From: Jiella marina
GTDB lineage: Bacteria > Pseudomonadota > Alphaproteobacteria > Rhizobiales > Rhizobiaceae
Direction: 5' to 3'
Assembly (NCBI RefSeq): GCF_024359545.1
Contig: NZ_JAKQZG010000001.1
Span: 310,001 to 374,000 of the forward strand
DNA length: 64,000 bases
In this document: positions 17,172 through 26,290 of the stretch, piece by piece
Numbering within the stretch: position 1 is the first letter of the stretch
Layout: each line of letters begins with the position of its first letter
Program-made: the position numbers and the translations under genes
The notes under the pieces: generated by a model
What the model was told of the DNA's origin: nothing
What the model saw: only the letters and a program-made list of their open reading frames with translations
Database searches by the model: none

Positions 17172-18413
17172 ATGCTGTCTCGCCTCGCCTCCACGGCCCT
17201 TGGAGCCGCCACCCTCGCCGCGTCGTTCTCGGCGCCGGCTCATGCCGAAACCACGCTTCGTGCCCTGTTCATGGCCCAGGCCGCCTATAGCGAGGCCGAC
17301 GTTCGCGCCATGACCGAGGGGTTCACCAATGAGAACCCGGACATCAAGGTCGAACTCGAATTCGTCCCCTATGAAGGCCTGCACGACAAGACGGTTCTCG
17401 CACAGGGCTCCGGCGGTGGATACGACGTCGTCCTGTTCGACGTGATCTGGCCGGCCGAATATGCCGCCAACAACATCCTGGTCGACCAGACCGACAAGAT
17501 CACCGACGAAATGAAGGAAGGGGTCCTGCCGGGCGCCTGGACCACCGTGAACTATGACGGCAAGTCCTACGGCATGCCCTGGATCCTCGACACCAAGTAC
17601 CTTTTCTACAACAAGGAAATGCTCGAACAGGCCGGCATCAAGGCACCCCCGAAGACCTGGGAGGAACTGGCGAGCCAGGCCAGGACCATCAAGGAGAAGG
17701 GTCTGCTCGATGAGCCGATCGTGTGGAGCTGGGCGCAGGCCGAAGCCGCCGTCTGCGACTACACGACGATCCTCTCGGCCTATGGCGGTGCCTTCCTGAA
17801 TGACGCGGGCAAGCCCGTCTTCCAGACCGATGGCGGCCTCGAGGCTCTGCAATACATGGCCTCGACCATGGAGAACGGCATCACCAATCCGAACTCGAAG
17901 GAGTATCTGGAAGAGGACGTGCGCCGGGTCTTCCAGAATGGCGAAGCAGCCTTCGCCCTGAACTGGACCTACATGTACAACCTCGCCAACGATCCCGAGG
18001 AGTCGAAGGTCGCCGGCAAGGTCGGCGTCGTGCCCGCCCCCGGCCATGAAGGCACGAGCAAGGTGTCGGCGGTCAACGGCTCCATGGGCCTCGGCGTGAC
18101 GACCACGAGCGAGCATCCGGACGCGGCCTGGGACTACATCACCTACATGACCTCCCAGCCCGTCCAGAACGAATATGCCAAACTGAGCCTTCCGATCTGG
18201 AAGTCCTCCTACGAGGATCCGAAGGTGACGGACGGCCAGGAAGAACTCGTCGAGGCCGCCAAGCAGTCCCTGGCTGCGATGTATCCGCGTCCGACGACGC
18301 CGCGCTATCAGGAGCTATCGCAGGCCCTGCAAATCGCCATCCAGTCGGCGATCCTCGATATGGCGAGCCCTGAGGAAGCCTTGAGCGAAGCCGCCGACAA
18401 CAGCGGCCTTTGA
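17172..18413 (+). CDS. sugar ABC transporter substrate-binding protein
   Basis: 413 aa with a Sec signal peptide ending PAHAE. The mature protein is a family 1 carbohydrate-binding protein: FTNENPDIKVELEFVPYEGL, then KSYGMPWILDTKYLFYNKEM, and the C-terminal PTTPRYQELSQALQIAIQSA segment typical of MalE/ThuE-like proteins. It opens a six-gene operon with two permeases, a SIS isomerase, a PfkB kinase and an ATPase, so the ligand is probably a sugar or amino-sugar derivative that is phosphorylated inside. Confidence 0.9.
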   Translation: MLSRLASTALGAATLAASFSAPAHAETTLRALFMAQAAYSEADVRAMTEGFTNENPDIKVELEFVPYEGLHDKTVLAQGSGGGYDVVLFDVIWPAEYAANNILVDQTDKITDEMKEGVLPGAWTTVNYDGKSYGMPWILDTKYLFYNKEMLEQAGIKAPPKTWEELASQARTIKEKGLLDEPIVWSWAQAEAAVCDYTTILSAYGGAFLNDAGKPVFQTDGGLEALQYMASTMENGITNPNSKEYLEEDVRRVFQNGEAAFALNWTYMYNLANDPEESKVAGKVGVVPAPGHEGTSKVSAVNGSMGLGVTTTSEHPDAAWDYITYMTSQPVQNEYAKLSLPIWKSSYEDPKVTDGQEELVEAAKQSLAAMYPRPTTPRYQELSQALQIAIQSAILDMASPEEALSEAADNSGL

Positions 18414-18445
18414 TCACGGATCTTCCCCGAAAGCGATGAGAAGTC

Positions 18446-18474
18446 CAGGCGCCGCGCATCTCTCGCGGCGCCTG
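18446..18474 (+). promoter_or_regulatory. intercistronic hairpin after the binding-protein gene
   Basis: A perfect 11-bp stem (CAGGCGCCGCG / CGCGGCGCCTG) with a 7-base loop lies 32 bases after the binding-protein stop. No T-run follows. Such hairpins often protect the upstream binding-protein mRNA and lower expression of the permease genes. Confidence 0.6.
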
Positions 18475-18604
18475 TCTTGAACGGCATGCCCGAAGTTGTG
18501 TGCCGACCTGGATCATCTCACCGATCTGGCGTGAGATTGCGATCCCGTTCGTTCGCCTGCCGCCGCCATTTCCGCCGAAGCTCAACCATCTGTCGAGGGC
18601 CGCC

Positions 18605-19486
18605 TTGTCGAGCGCCTGGATCACCACCCGCGCCTGGTTGCTGATGCTCCCGCTGCTGATCGTGATGGTCGCGGTGGTAGGCTGGCCGATGGTGGATACG
18701 GTTCGCCTGTCCTTCACCGATACGCGGCTGGTCGGCACGGGCGGCGAGTTCGTCGGATTTGCCAACTACACCAAGCTTCTGACCAGCCGGGCGTTTCTGG
18801 GCGCCCTGGAGAACACGGCCCTCTTTGCCGTCTTTTCGGTCGCCGCCGAAATGACGCTCGGCGTGCTGGCGGCGCTTCTCCTCGATCAGCAGTTTCGCGG
18901 CCGGGCCTTCGTGCGCGCCCTGATGATCCTGCCCTGGGCCCTGCCGACGGTGGTCAACGCCATGCTCTGGCGGCTCATCTACAATCCCGAATATGGCGCG
19001 CTGAACAGCCTATTGACCCAACTCGGCATCCTCTCGGAGTATCGCTCCTGGCTGGGCGAGCCCGGCGCGGCGCTCTGGGCGATCGTCGCGGCCGATTGCT
19101 GGAAGAACTTTCCGCTGGTGGCGCTGATCGCGCTCGCCGCGCTCCAGGCTGTGCCGCGCGACATCAAGGCCGCCGCGATCGTCGACGACGCCGGCCCTTT
19201 CGCCCGGTTCCGCTTCGTGCTTTGGCCCTATCTCGCCGGGCCGCTGACCATCGCCCTCGTGCTTCGCACGATCGAGGCTTTCAAGGTCTTCGACATCATC
19301 TGGGTGATGACCCGGGGCGGGCCGGTCAATTCCACCCGAACCCTGTCGATCCTGGTCTATCAGGAAGCCTTTTCCTTCCAGCGGGCCGGATCCGGAGCCT
19401 CGCTCGCCCTGATCGTCACGCTGATCGTCACCGTCTTCGCGGCCTTTTACATCGCCATGATGCGGCGCAGCGGATCGAGGGCCTGA
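18605..19486 (+). CDS. sugar ABC transporter permease (MalF/UgpA type)
   Basis: 293 aa from TTG 18605, preceded by GAGGG at 5 bases. The longer frame from GTG 18500 has no ribosome site and adds an atypical proline-rich leader, so TTG is preferred. About six transmembrane helices; the EAA loop reads DIKAAAIVDDAGPFARFRFV. It forms the channel with the next permease, one base downstream. Confidence 0.87.
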   Translation: MSSAWITTRAWLLMLPLLIVMVAVVGWPMVDTVRLSFTDTRLVGTGGEFVGFANYTKLLTSRAFLGALENTALFAVFSVAAEMTLGVLAALLLDQQFRGRAFVRALMILPWALPTVVNAMLWRLIYNPEYGALNSLLTQLGILSEYRSWLGEPGAALWAIVAADCWKNFPLVALIALAALQAVPRDIKAAAIVDDAGPFARFRFVLWPYLAGPLTIALVLRTIEAFKVFDIIWVMTRGGPVNSTRTLSILVYQEAFSFQRAGSGASLALIVTLIVTVFAAFYIAMMRRSGSRA

Positions 19487-19487
19487 G

Positions 19488-20333
19488 ATGGAACGTCGTT
19501 CGCTCGCCGCCAGCATTTTCGTCTACGGCGCCGCACTCGTCATGTCGCTGGTGATCCTCGCGCCGGTGGTCTGGCTCTTCCTGATGAGCATCTCCTCCTC
19601 GGCCGACCTTTCGGCCCGGCCGCTGCACTGGTGGCCGCAGGAGATCGATCTCTCGCGCTACGGCGAACTCGTCTCGCTGGTTTCCAACAGCGCCGGCGAA
19701 GCGTTTCTCGCCTCGCTGCGCAACAGCCTCTTCGTCTCGGGCCTTGCGACCTGCGGCGCGCTTCTCGTCGCCATTCCCTCCGCCTGGGCGGTCTCGCGCA
19801 CGCCGCGGGTGCAGTGGTCGCTCTACGGCGTCATCGCGACCTACATGCTGCCGCCGGTTTCCCTCGCGGTCCCGCTTTACATGGGTCTCGCCCATCTCGG
19901 CCTTCTCAACACGATTACCGGCCTGGCGCTCGTCTACCTGACGATCCTCGCGCCCTTTGCCACCTGGCTCTTGAAGACCGGCTTCGACACGATCCCGCAG
20001 GAGATCGAGAGCGCCGCGATGATCGACGGCGCGCGGCTCGACCAGACCATGCGGCTCGTGACCCTGCCTCTCGCCGCGCCTGTGCTTGCGACGACGGCGC
20101 TGTTCGCTTTCCTCCTGGCCTGGGACGAATTCTTCTATGCCCTGCTGTTCACCGCCGACCAGCGGGCCAAGACCGTGACCGTCGCGATCGCCGATCTCGC
20201 CGGCGGGCGGGTCTCCGACTACGGCCTGATCGCGACCGGCGGCATTCTGGCAGCGCTTCCGCCCGTTCTGATCGGGCTCATCATGCAAAGGGCCGTAATC
20301 TCCGGCCTCACCACCGGTGGAGTAAAAGGATGA
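19488..20333 (+). CDS. sugar ABC transporter permease (MalG type)
   Basis: 281 aa with about six hydrophobic helices and the EAA loop EIESAAMIDGARLDQTMRLV. Typical MalG-like C-terminal segment FAFLLAWDEFFYALLFT. Its TGA overlaps the ATG of the SIS gene (ATGA), indicating translational coupling in the operon. Confidence 0.9.
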   Translation: MERRSLAASIFVYGAALVMSLVILAPVVWLFLMSISSSADLSARPLHWWPQEIDLSRYGELVSLVSNSAGEAFLASLRNSLFVSGLATCGALLVAIPSAWAVSRTPRVQWSLYGVIATYMLPPVSLAVPLYMGLAHLGLLNTITGLALVYLTILAPFATWLLKTGFDTIPQEIESAAMIDGARLDQTMRLVTLPLAAPVLATTALFAFLLAWDEFFYALLFTADQRAKTVTVAIADLAGGRVSDYGLIATGGILAALPPVLIGLIMQRAVISGLTTGGVKG

Positions 20334-21352
20334 CAATTCTAAGCGATCCGAACCGCCCGGAAGGGCTGGTGGCGATCGAGCGCGAGATGGCGCGCCAGAT
20401 GGCGGACGCGCTTCAGTCCTTTCAGGACGCTCGCGACACGGCCGCGACGATTGCGAACTCGCTGCGCAGAACCAACCGACTGGTCATGCTCGGCATGGGC
20501 GGCTCCCACGCCGTCGGGCGGACGCTCGAGCCGTTTTACCGGGCCGCCGGCATCGAGGCTGTCGCCCTGCCCGTCTCCGAACAGCTGGTGTCTCCCCTGC
20601 CCCTCGAAGGCAAAACGGTCTTTCTCACTTCGCAATCCGGTGAAAGCGGCGAGGTCCTTCGCTGGCTGGAGACGACTCCCCGAAGAGAAGACGTCTATGG
20701 TCTCACGCTCGAAGGCAGCTCTAGCCTCGCTGGCGCGGTCACATGCCTTGTCGGCGCCGGGGGCACCGAGCGCGCCTTCGCCGCGACGCGCAGCCTGACG
20801 ATCACCTTCACCCAGCATCTGGCGATCCTCGCGGCGCTCGGATACGATCCGGAACCGGCGCTCGCTGCGCTTCAGACGCCTGCGGACCAGCCGGTCGAGA
20901 CCGCTCTGGAAGCTTTTTCCAGCGTCGATACGATCGTCACCTCCGGCCGCCTCCTGCGAGGGCTCGCCGAGACGATTGCCCTCGGTTTTACCGAACTCAC
21001 CCGCGAGCCGGCCTATGCCCTCGAAGGCGGACAGCTGCGCCACGGGCCGATGGAAATGCTCGGCCCACGGGTCGGCCTCGTCCAGTTCTGCGCCGACGAG
21101 AACTCCGCTGATCTGGTTCGCAGCCTGTCGCGCGCCGCGGCCAAGGCCGGATCGCCGACCGTCGTCTTCGATGCCTCCGGCGGCGAAGCGGTGCCCGGCA
21201 CGGTCACCTTTGATGAATCCGCAGCCGAAGGCATGGCGGCGGTTTTCCGGCTCCTACCCCTTGCCCAGCGTTTCATGGTGATGCATGCGGCGAGGCGCGT
21301 GCCGGATGTCGGCACGCCCCGGCGTTCGAGCAAGATCACCGGGATCGTATGA
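20330..21352 (+). CDS. SIS-domain sugar isomerase (AgaS/GlmS-C type)
   Basis: 340 aa with two SIS domains. Phosphosugar-binding motifs are LGMGGSHAVGRT (about residues 54-65) and LTSQSGESGEVL (99-110). The C-terminal half has LEGGQLRHGPMEML, the Glu-x3-Lys/Arg-His-Gly-Pro signature of GlmS/AgaS aldose-ketose isomerases or deaminases. It probably converts an imported (amino)sugar phosphate. It overlaps the permease and the PfkB gene by 4 bases each. It differs from the three SIS proteins at 28-42 kb, which carry other catalytic-region motifs. Confidence 0.82.
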   Translation: MTILSDPNRPEGLVAIEREMARQMADALQSFQDARDTAATIANSLRRTNRLVMLGMGGSHAVGRTLEPFYRAAGIEAVALPVSEQLVSPLPLEGKTVFLTSQSGESGEVLRWLETTPRREDVYGLTLEGSSSLAGAVTCLVGAGGTERAFAATRSLTITFTQHLAILAALGYDPEPALAALQTPADQPVETALEAFSSVDTIVTSGRLLRGLAETIALGFTELTREPAYALEGGQLRHGPMEMLGPRVGLVQFCADENSADLVRSLSRAAAKAGSPTVVFDASGGEAVPGTVTFDESAAEGMAAVFRLLPLAQRFMVMHAARRVPDVGTPRRSSKITGIV

Positions 21353-22281
21353 CCGCGATGCGTGCCTCCCGCCCTCTCGCCGTCGTAGGCAACGTCAATG
21401 TCGACCTCATCCTCGGCCCCTGTGCGCCCTGGCCTGAGCCGGGCACCGAGGTGATGGTCGAGCACGACGACCTGCGCGTCGGCGGCGCGGCCGGGAACAC
21501 GGCGCTCGCCTGGGCGGCGCTCGGCCAGCCGCACCAGATCTTCGCCAATGTCGGGCGGGATGCATTCGGCGCCTGGTTGAAAGACGGCTTCGGCGAGCGC
21601 GCCAACGGCTGGATCACCGAGGACGCTTCGACCACCCTCTCCGTTGGGATCACCCATCCGAACGGCGAACGGACCTTCCTCACGACCACCGGCCATCTGC
21701 CGCGCCTCTCATGGGCTTCGCTCGAAGGCATGATGGATGGCGAGGCGCTGTCAGGCGGGCTGTTACTCGTCTGCGGGTCGTTTCTCACAAACAGCCTGAC
21801 CGGTGACTATGGCAAGCTCTTCGACTGGGCCGACCGCCACGAAGTGGAGATCGCCCTCGATACCGGCTGGCCGCTCGAAGGCTGGACGCGCGAGGTCCGC
21901 GAAATGGTTCGCGCCTGGCTGCCGCGATGCCGCTATCTGCTTCTGAACGAGGTCGAGACCCGGTCTCTCGCCGAAACCGAGAACGTGGGCGAAGGCCTCG
22001 ACCGCCTTCAGACGCAACTGAAGCTTGGCGGGACGGCCGTCGCCAAGCTTGGCGCGAACGGCGCGATGGCGAAGGCGGCGGAGGGCGAGCCCATTCGGCG
22101 TCCAGCCCCAAAGGTCTCGGTCATCGATACGATCGGCGCCGGAGACGTCTTCAACGCCGGCTTTCTGCTGGGCATTGCGACCGGCCAGGATCTCGCTCGC
22201 GCGGTCGACGGCGGCATCGCGCTCGCTTCCCGAGCCGTTTCCACCGCTCCCCGCCGCTACGAATTTGGAGAGCCGCAATGA
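21349..22281 (+). CDS. PfkB-family carbohydrate kinase
   Basis: 310 aa ribokinase-fold kinase: VVGNVNVDLILGP at the N-terminus, GGAAGNTALAWAALG substrate/lid motif, and the PfkB signature with anion hole and catalytic Asp DTIGAGDVFNAGF near the C-terminus. It would phosphorylate the imported sugar before the SIS isomerase acts. It overlaps both neighbours by 4 bases (ATGA). Confidence 0.88.
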   Translation: MTAMRASRPLAVVGNVNVDLILGPCAPWPEPGTEVMVEHDDLRVGGAAGNTALAWAALGQPHQIFANVGRDAFGAWLKDGFGERANGWITEDASTTLSVGITHPNGERTFLTTTGHLPRLSWASLEGMMDGEALSGGLLLVCGSFLTNSLTGDYGKLFDWADRHEVEIALDTGWPLEGWTREVREMVRAWLPRCRYLLLNEVETRSLAETENVGEGLDRLQTQLKLGGTAVAKLGANGAMAKAAEGEPIRRPAPKVSVIDTIGAGDVFNAGFLLGIATGQDLARAVDGGIALASRAVSTAPRRYEFGEPQ

Positions 22282-23366
22282 GCACGCTCGAAATCGATGC
22301 CGTCACCAAGCGCTTCGGTGCGCTGGAGACGCTGAAGGGGGTCGACATAACCCTCGAGAGCGGCGAATTCCTGGTGCTTTTAGGGCCTTCCGGGTGCGGC
22401 AAGTCGACCTTGCTCAACATCATCGCGGGGCTTCTGGAGCCGAGCGGCGGCGACATCCGCATCGACGGTCGCTCCATGCGCAAGGTCCATCCCAAGAACC
22501 GCGACATCGCGATGGTCTTTCAGTCCTACGCCCTCTATCCGAACCTCTCGGTTGCCAGGAACATCGGCTTCGGTCTGGAGATGCGCAAGGTGCCGAAGGC
22601 CGAGCGGGAGGTTGCGATCCGAAAAGCGGCCGAGATCCTGCAGATCGAGCCGCTTCTCGAACGCAAGCCTGCCGAGCTTTCCGGCGGCCAACGCCAGCGC
22701 GTCGCGATCGGCCGGGCGCTGGTGCGCGACCCGAAGGTGTTCCTGTTCGACGAGCCTCTGTCCAACCTCGACGCCAAGCTGCGCACCGAAATGCGCACGG
22801 AGCTGAAGCGCCTTCACCAGAAGCTGAAGGCGACCATCGTCTACGTGACCCACGACCAGGTCGAGGCGATGACGCTCGCGACCCGCATCGCCGTCATGCG
22901 CGAAGGGCAGGTCGAGCAGATCGGCACACCGCGCGAGATCTACGACAACCCCGCCAGCATCTATGTCGCGGGCTTCATGGGCTCGCCGCCGATGAATCTG
23001 GTCGAAGGCCGCATTTCTGACGATGGAACGCGGTTTCAAGCCGAAGGTGGCGGCTGCGATTTTCCGACACCGGCAAATGCGATCGGCGGTCTGACGCCGG
23101 GCCGGACCGTGATCGCCGGTTTCCGGCCGGAGCAACTCTTCCCCACTCCCCCGGCTGAGGCCAAGGCCGTGACCATGGAGGTCGAGGTTGTGGAGGCCAC
23201 CGGTGCAGAGACCCTGGTGATCGGCCATATCGGCGAACAGACGATCATCGCCAGCGTCAAGCCGGATCAGGCGCCCGAGCCAGGCGAGACGGTTCGCCTG
23301 AACTTTGCACCGGGCAATATCCGCTGGTTCGACCCGGAAAGCGGCCGAGCACTCCCCAACGAGTAA
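22278..23366 (+). CDS. sugar ABC transporter ATP-binding protein (UgpC/MalK type)
   Basis: 362 aa. Walker A GPSGCGKST is at residues 36-44, Q-loop VFQSYALYP, signature LSGGQRQRV at 134-142, Walker B VFLFDEP at 154-160 and switch YVTHDQVEA. The C-terminal TOBE domain contains FMGSPPMNLVEG, diagnostic for the MalK/UgpC/SmoK group of sugar importers. Last gene of the operon; a 250-base gap without recognised features follows, before the convergent AraC-fusion gene. Confidence 0.92.
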   Translation: MSTLEIDAVTKRFGALETLKGVDITLESGEFLVLLGPSGCGKSTLLNIIAGLLEPSGGDIRIDGRSMRKVHPKNRDIAMVFQSYALYPNLSVARNIGFGLEMRKVPKAEREVAIRKAAEILQIEPLLERKPAELSGGQRQRVAIGRALVRDPKVFLFDEPLSNLDAKLRTEMRTELKRLHQKLKATIVYVTHDQVEAMTLATRIAVMREGQVEQIGTPREIYDNPASIYVAGFMGSPPMNLVEGRISDDGTRFQAEGGGCDFPTPANAIGGLTPGRTVIAGFRPEQLFPTPPAEAKAVTMEVEVVEATGAETLVIGHIGEQTIIASVKPDQAPEPGETVRLNFAPGNIRWFDPESGRALPNE

Positions 23367-23616
23367 GGGCAGGGTTCGACGGCGCCATTTTGGACGTCTG
23401 AAAGGTCGCGCATCTGCCGATCGCACTTCACGGCGTGAACGCCTCGCTCAGGGTGCCGGACCCACATTCTTCGGCGAACGCGCCGAGATCGCCAGAATCG
23501 GGATGGCGGGAGGCGACGAACTCGGCAGACCTGCCCTACCGCGCGGCGAATTCTCTGAGGGACAACCCGGGCCACCCCAACTATTGCGGGCGCGGCCTGT
23601 CGACCTTGCCATGGCG

Positions 23617-25989
23617 TCAGGATGAATTCTGTCTCGTCACCCCTTCCCTCCCATCCGCAAAGAGCGCCTTGCGGACCACGGCGTGGACGCCGAAATTGCC
23701 GTCGGCGACTTGCGTCACGGCAAAGTCGACGCCGACCGACATGAGGCTGACCGCTTCGTCTTCCGATAGCGCATAGGCGTCCATCAGGAAGCGCCGCGTC
23801 TGGCGAAAGGCGGAGCGAAGCGCCAGGTCGACGGTCGAGCGGGCGTAAACGTCCGACTGTGCGGTGCGGCCGAATTCCTTCAGATAGTTCGGATGGCTGA
23901 AACTCTGAACAACGAAGGCGTCGGGCGTCTCGATGAGAGGAGCGGCGAGCCCGGCGAGCGCGCCGGCAGCCGGATCGCCCTTCTTGTGGATGCGAATGCG
24001 GATCGTTCCGGTCAGCGAGCATTCGAGACCGGTGCCGTTGACCTCTCCGTCTCCTTGCGAGAAGTGGCCATCGCCAAGGGAAAGCAGCGCACCCTCGACG
24101 GCGACAGGCAGGAACAAACGTGAGCCGGCGCCCATCCGGTGATTGTCGAGATTACCGCCGAAATACGCGGGCGGGATCGTGTCCACGAGGTCGGACTCGC
24201 GGGGCGCGACAGCGACGAAGCCGAAATGCATGCGCGCCGGCACCGACACACCGGCTAGTATGCCCGGCACCTCCTCAATCGAGGCGCGGTCGACCGGAAT
24301 GCCAGGATAATCCATCGTCTCATGAAGAATGCCGTAGGGGTCGCGCTGGGGCCGCCACACATAGGAATAGACTGGCCGCGCGACTTCGGGTCGCGCAAGG
24401 TCGATCTCGTAGATGGTGACGGTCTCGCGTTTGCGGCCTGTCTCCAGCGGATCGTCGTACTGATAGCCCCACCAGGCCGAGACATTGCTCGCGTACGCCT
24501 TTCCGGCATGGTTCGGGTGGCGGGCCGGGCGCGGGGCGATCGAGAGGAATTCGACCTCAAGAACGTCGCCCGGCACCGCGCCTTCCACATGGATCGGGCC
24601 AGTGAGAATGTGGACGCCGAAGCCCTCGCCGGCGCCCCTGCCGAAGATCGAGGCGTTCATCGGACCTGCCCCGCGCCGCTCGACGCCCTTGCCGTCGGCC
24701 GTCCAGGCAAAGACCGCCTCGGCGTCCGGATCGCCCGCGACGAAGCGCTCCCAATCGTCGCAGCCATGCTGGGTCAAGGTGTCGATCGTCACCGCCTCGC
24801 CCGGCCGGACCCGCAGGACAGGCGAGAGCGCGCGGCTGAGAAAGCCCCAATGCACCGTCTCCGGCCACGCCGGCAGATGGTGCAGTCGTTCGGGCGCCGC
24901 CTCGGCCCAGGCCGGGATCGCGGCGCGTCGCATCGCGGCCGTCGGTCTCACCGGGCAGGCGGAGTTCTCGGTCCAGGCCTTGGGCCGCAGCGCCTCGGGT
25001 GGGGCGGAGCCGAGCGGACGTCCCCGCGTCAGGCGCCATTCGGGATGGGGCTTTGCCTGCCGGCGATAGGCGCTCGGCGACACCCCGTTGCGGGCGGCGA
25101 AAGCGCGGGAGAAATGCGCCTGATCGCGAAAGCCCCAACGCCGGGCGATGTCGGCGATCGCCTCCTCGTCGCGGTGGGGATCGGCGAGATCCGCCTCGCA
25201 TCGCGCCAGCCGGCGGTGGCGCAGATAGCCGGAAAAGCTGTCGCCGCCGCTTTCGAACAGCCGCTGGATCGAACGCACCGAAGTGCCCTCCTGATGGGCG
25301 ATGTCGGCGACGCAGAGCCCCGGATCGCCGAGCCGCGCCTCGATCGCGGCTGTGATGCGCCTCAACTGTGCGGCCTGCGAGGCGGTCGCGGCCGCTGCTC
25401 CCGGCTTCGTCTCGGCGATGACCGCGCTCGCGGCAAGCTCGACCAGAGCGTTTTCCAGGCTCGTCAGATCCGCCTGGTCGGGCGCCGTGACATCTGGCCC
25501 CAGCATCCGCATGACCGGTCGGGCCGCCGTCGCCGCGCGGCTCGAACCCAAGACGACCGGAAGCGCCACGGAGGAGCGGCCGAGGCGGGAGGAAAACCGC
25601 CCGGCAGGCAGGAGCAGGAAGATCAGCTCGAAATCGCCCCGCCAGTCTATCGACCATCGGTCGCCCATGTCGAAGACGATCAGATCGCCATCGGAAATCT
25701 CGCTGGCCGATTGAGCGCCGCGCATCCGGCCCCGGCCTGCCAGGACGAGGCAGAGGGCGGAGCCGGCGGAAGCCCTTCGCCCGACCGACAAAAGCCGCTG
25801 CGGGCCGGAGCGCAGGAGGGCGAGCCGCGCGCCGGTTCCAGAGCGGCGGATGGTGATCTCGCCATCGGCGAAGCCTGCCGCTGACAATTCCGCCGCGAGC
25901 GACAGACCCGCGAGCGCATCGGTCCACACGGCCGCGCGGTTGGCAGAGGGAAAGGCGTCGATCCTTATGCGGGCAGCGTCTTCGAGCAT
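23617..25989 (-). CDS. AraC-type regulator fused to acetamidase/formamidase domain
   Basis: 790 aa from ATG 25989, preceded by GGAGAG at 5 bases; an in-frame upstream start (26154) is weaker. Residues ~1-190 form an AraC-type effector domain. Residues ~209-312 are a complete double-HTH AraC DNA-binding domain (CVADIAHQEGTSVRSIQRLF and EAIADIARRWGFRDQAHFSR). Residues ~367-790 are a full-length FmdA/AmdA domain (TVHWGFLSRALSP, GVERRGAGPMN, GVHILTGP, DPYGILHETMDYPG, SVGVDFAVTQVADGNFGVHA). The frame is uninterrupted through the junction. The enzyme part is clearly paralogous to the divergent gene at 26291. It may be a regulator that binds or consumes an amide ligand. Confidence 0.85.
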   Translation of the reverse strand: MLEDAARIRIDAFPSANRAAVWTDALAGLSLAAELSAAGFADGEITIRRSGTGARLALLRSGPQRLLSVGRRASAGSALCLVLAGRGRMRGAQSASEISDGDLIVFDMGDRWSIDWRGDFELIFLLLPAGRFSSRLGRSSVALPVVLGSSRAATAARPVMRMLGPDVTAPDQADLTSLENALVELAASAVIAETKPGAAAATASQAAQLRRITAAIEARLGDPGLCVADIAHQEGTSVRSIQRLFESGGDSFSGYLRHRRLARCEADLADPHRDEEAIADIARRWGFRDQAHFSRAFAARNGVSPSAYRRQAKPHPEWRLTRGRPLGSAPPEALRPKAWTENSACPVRPTAAMRRAAIPAWAEAAPERLHHLPAWPETVHWGFLSRALSPVLRVRPGEAVTIDTLTQHGCDDWERFVAGDPDAEAVFAWTADGKGVERRGAGPMNASIFGRGAGEGFGVHILTGPIHVEGAVPGDVLEVEFLSIAPRPARHPNHAGKAYASNVSAWWGYQYDDPLETGRKRETVTIYEIDLARPEVARPVYSYVWRPQRDPYGILHETMDYPGIPVDRASIEEVPGILAGVSVPARMHFGFVAVAPRESDLVDTIPPAYFGGNLDNHRMGAGSRLFLPVAVEGALLSLGDGHFSQGDGEVNGTGLECSLTGTIRIRIHKKGDPAAGALAGLAAPLIETPDAFVVQSFSHPNYLKEFGRTAQSDVYARSTVDLALRSAFRQTRRFLMDAYALSEDEAVSLMSVGVDFAVTQVADGNFGVHAVVRKALFADGREGVTRQNSS

Positions 25990-26290
25990 GGCTTCTCTCC
26001 AGGCGGAGACATCATCGCACGCGGGCGAGGCTACGACACGCCCTATCGCTTGGCTCCGCGCGAACGAAGTTTTGTCCCCGCGCGACATGCCCTTGCTCCA
26101 GGAACACGACAGCGTCTCGTGGCAAGGCCTGTTTCTCTGCGAGTTCGCCCGCAAGTGCGCCCCGTTGGCCCGGTCGCCTCACCCTTCGTCTGCATATTTC
26201 TTAGGCAAGTATTTCCATTGCCTCTGCGCTCGACAGCACACTAGCCTGACTGCGTTTCAAGCCAAAAACTGCCCAGCCAGGAGGTTTGCC
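25990..26290. promoter_or_regulatory. divergent promoter region of the two acetamidase/formamidase genes
   Basis: 301 bases shared by the AraC-FmdA fusion and the Tat-exported paralogue. Two direct repeats TATTTC (26195-26200 and 26210-26215) sit in an AT-richer patch and could be AraC-type half sites. No coding sequence is seen here. Confidence 0.35.

Noticed and set aside
23367-23616. 250-base convergent gap searched for a terminator or small gene
   Set aside because: No stem with a T-run and no coding pattern found.
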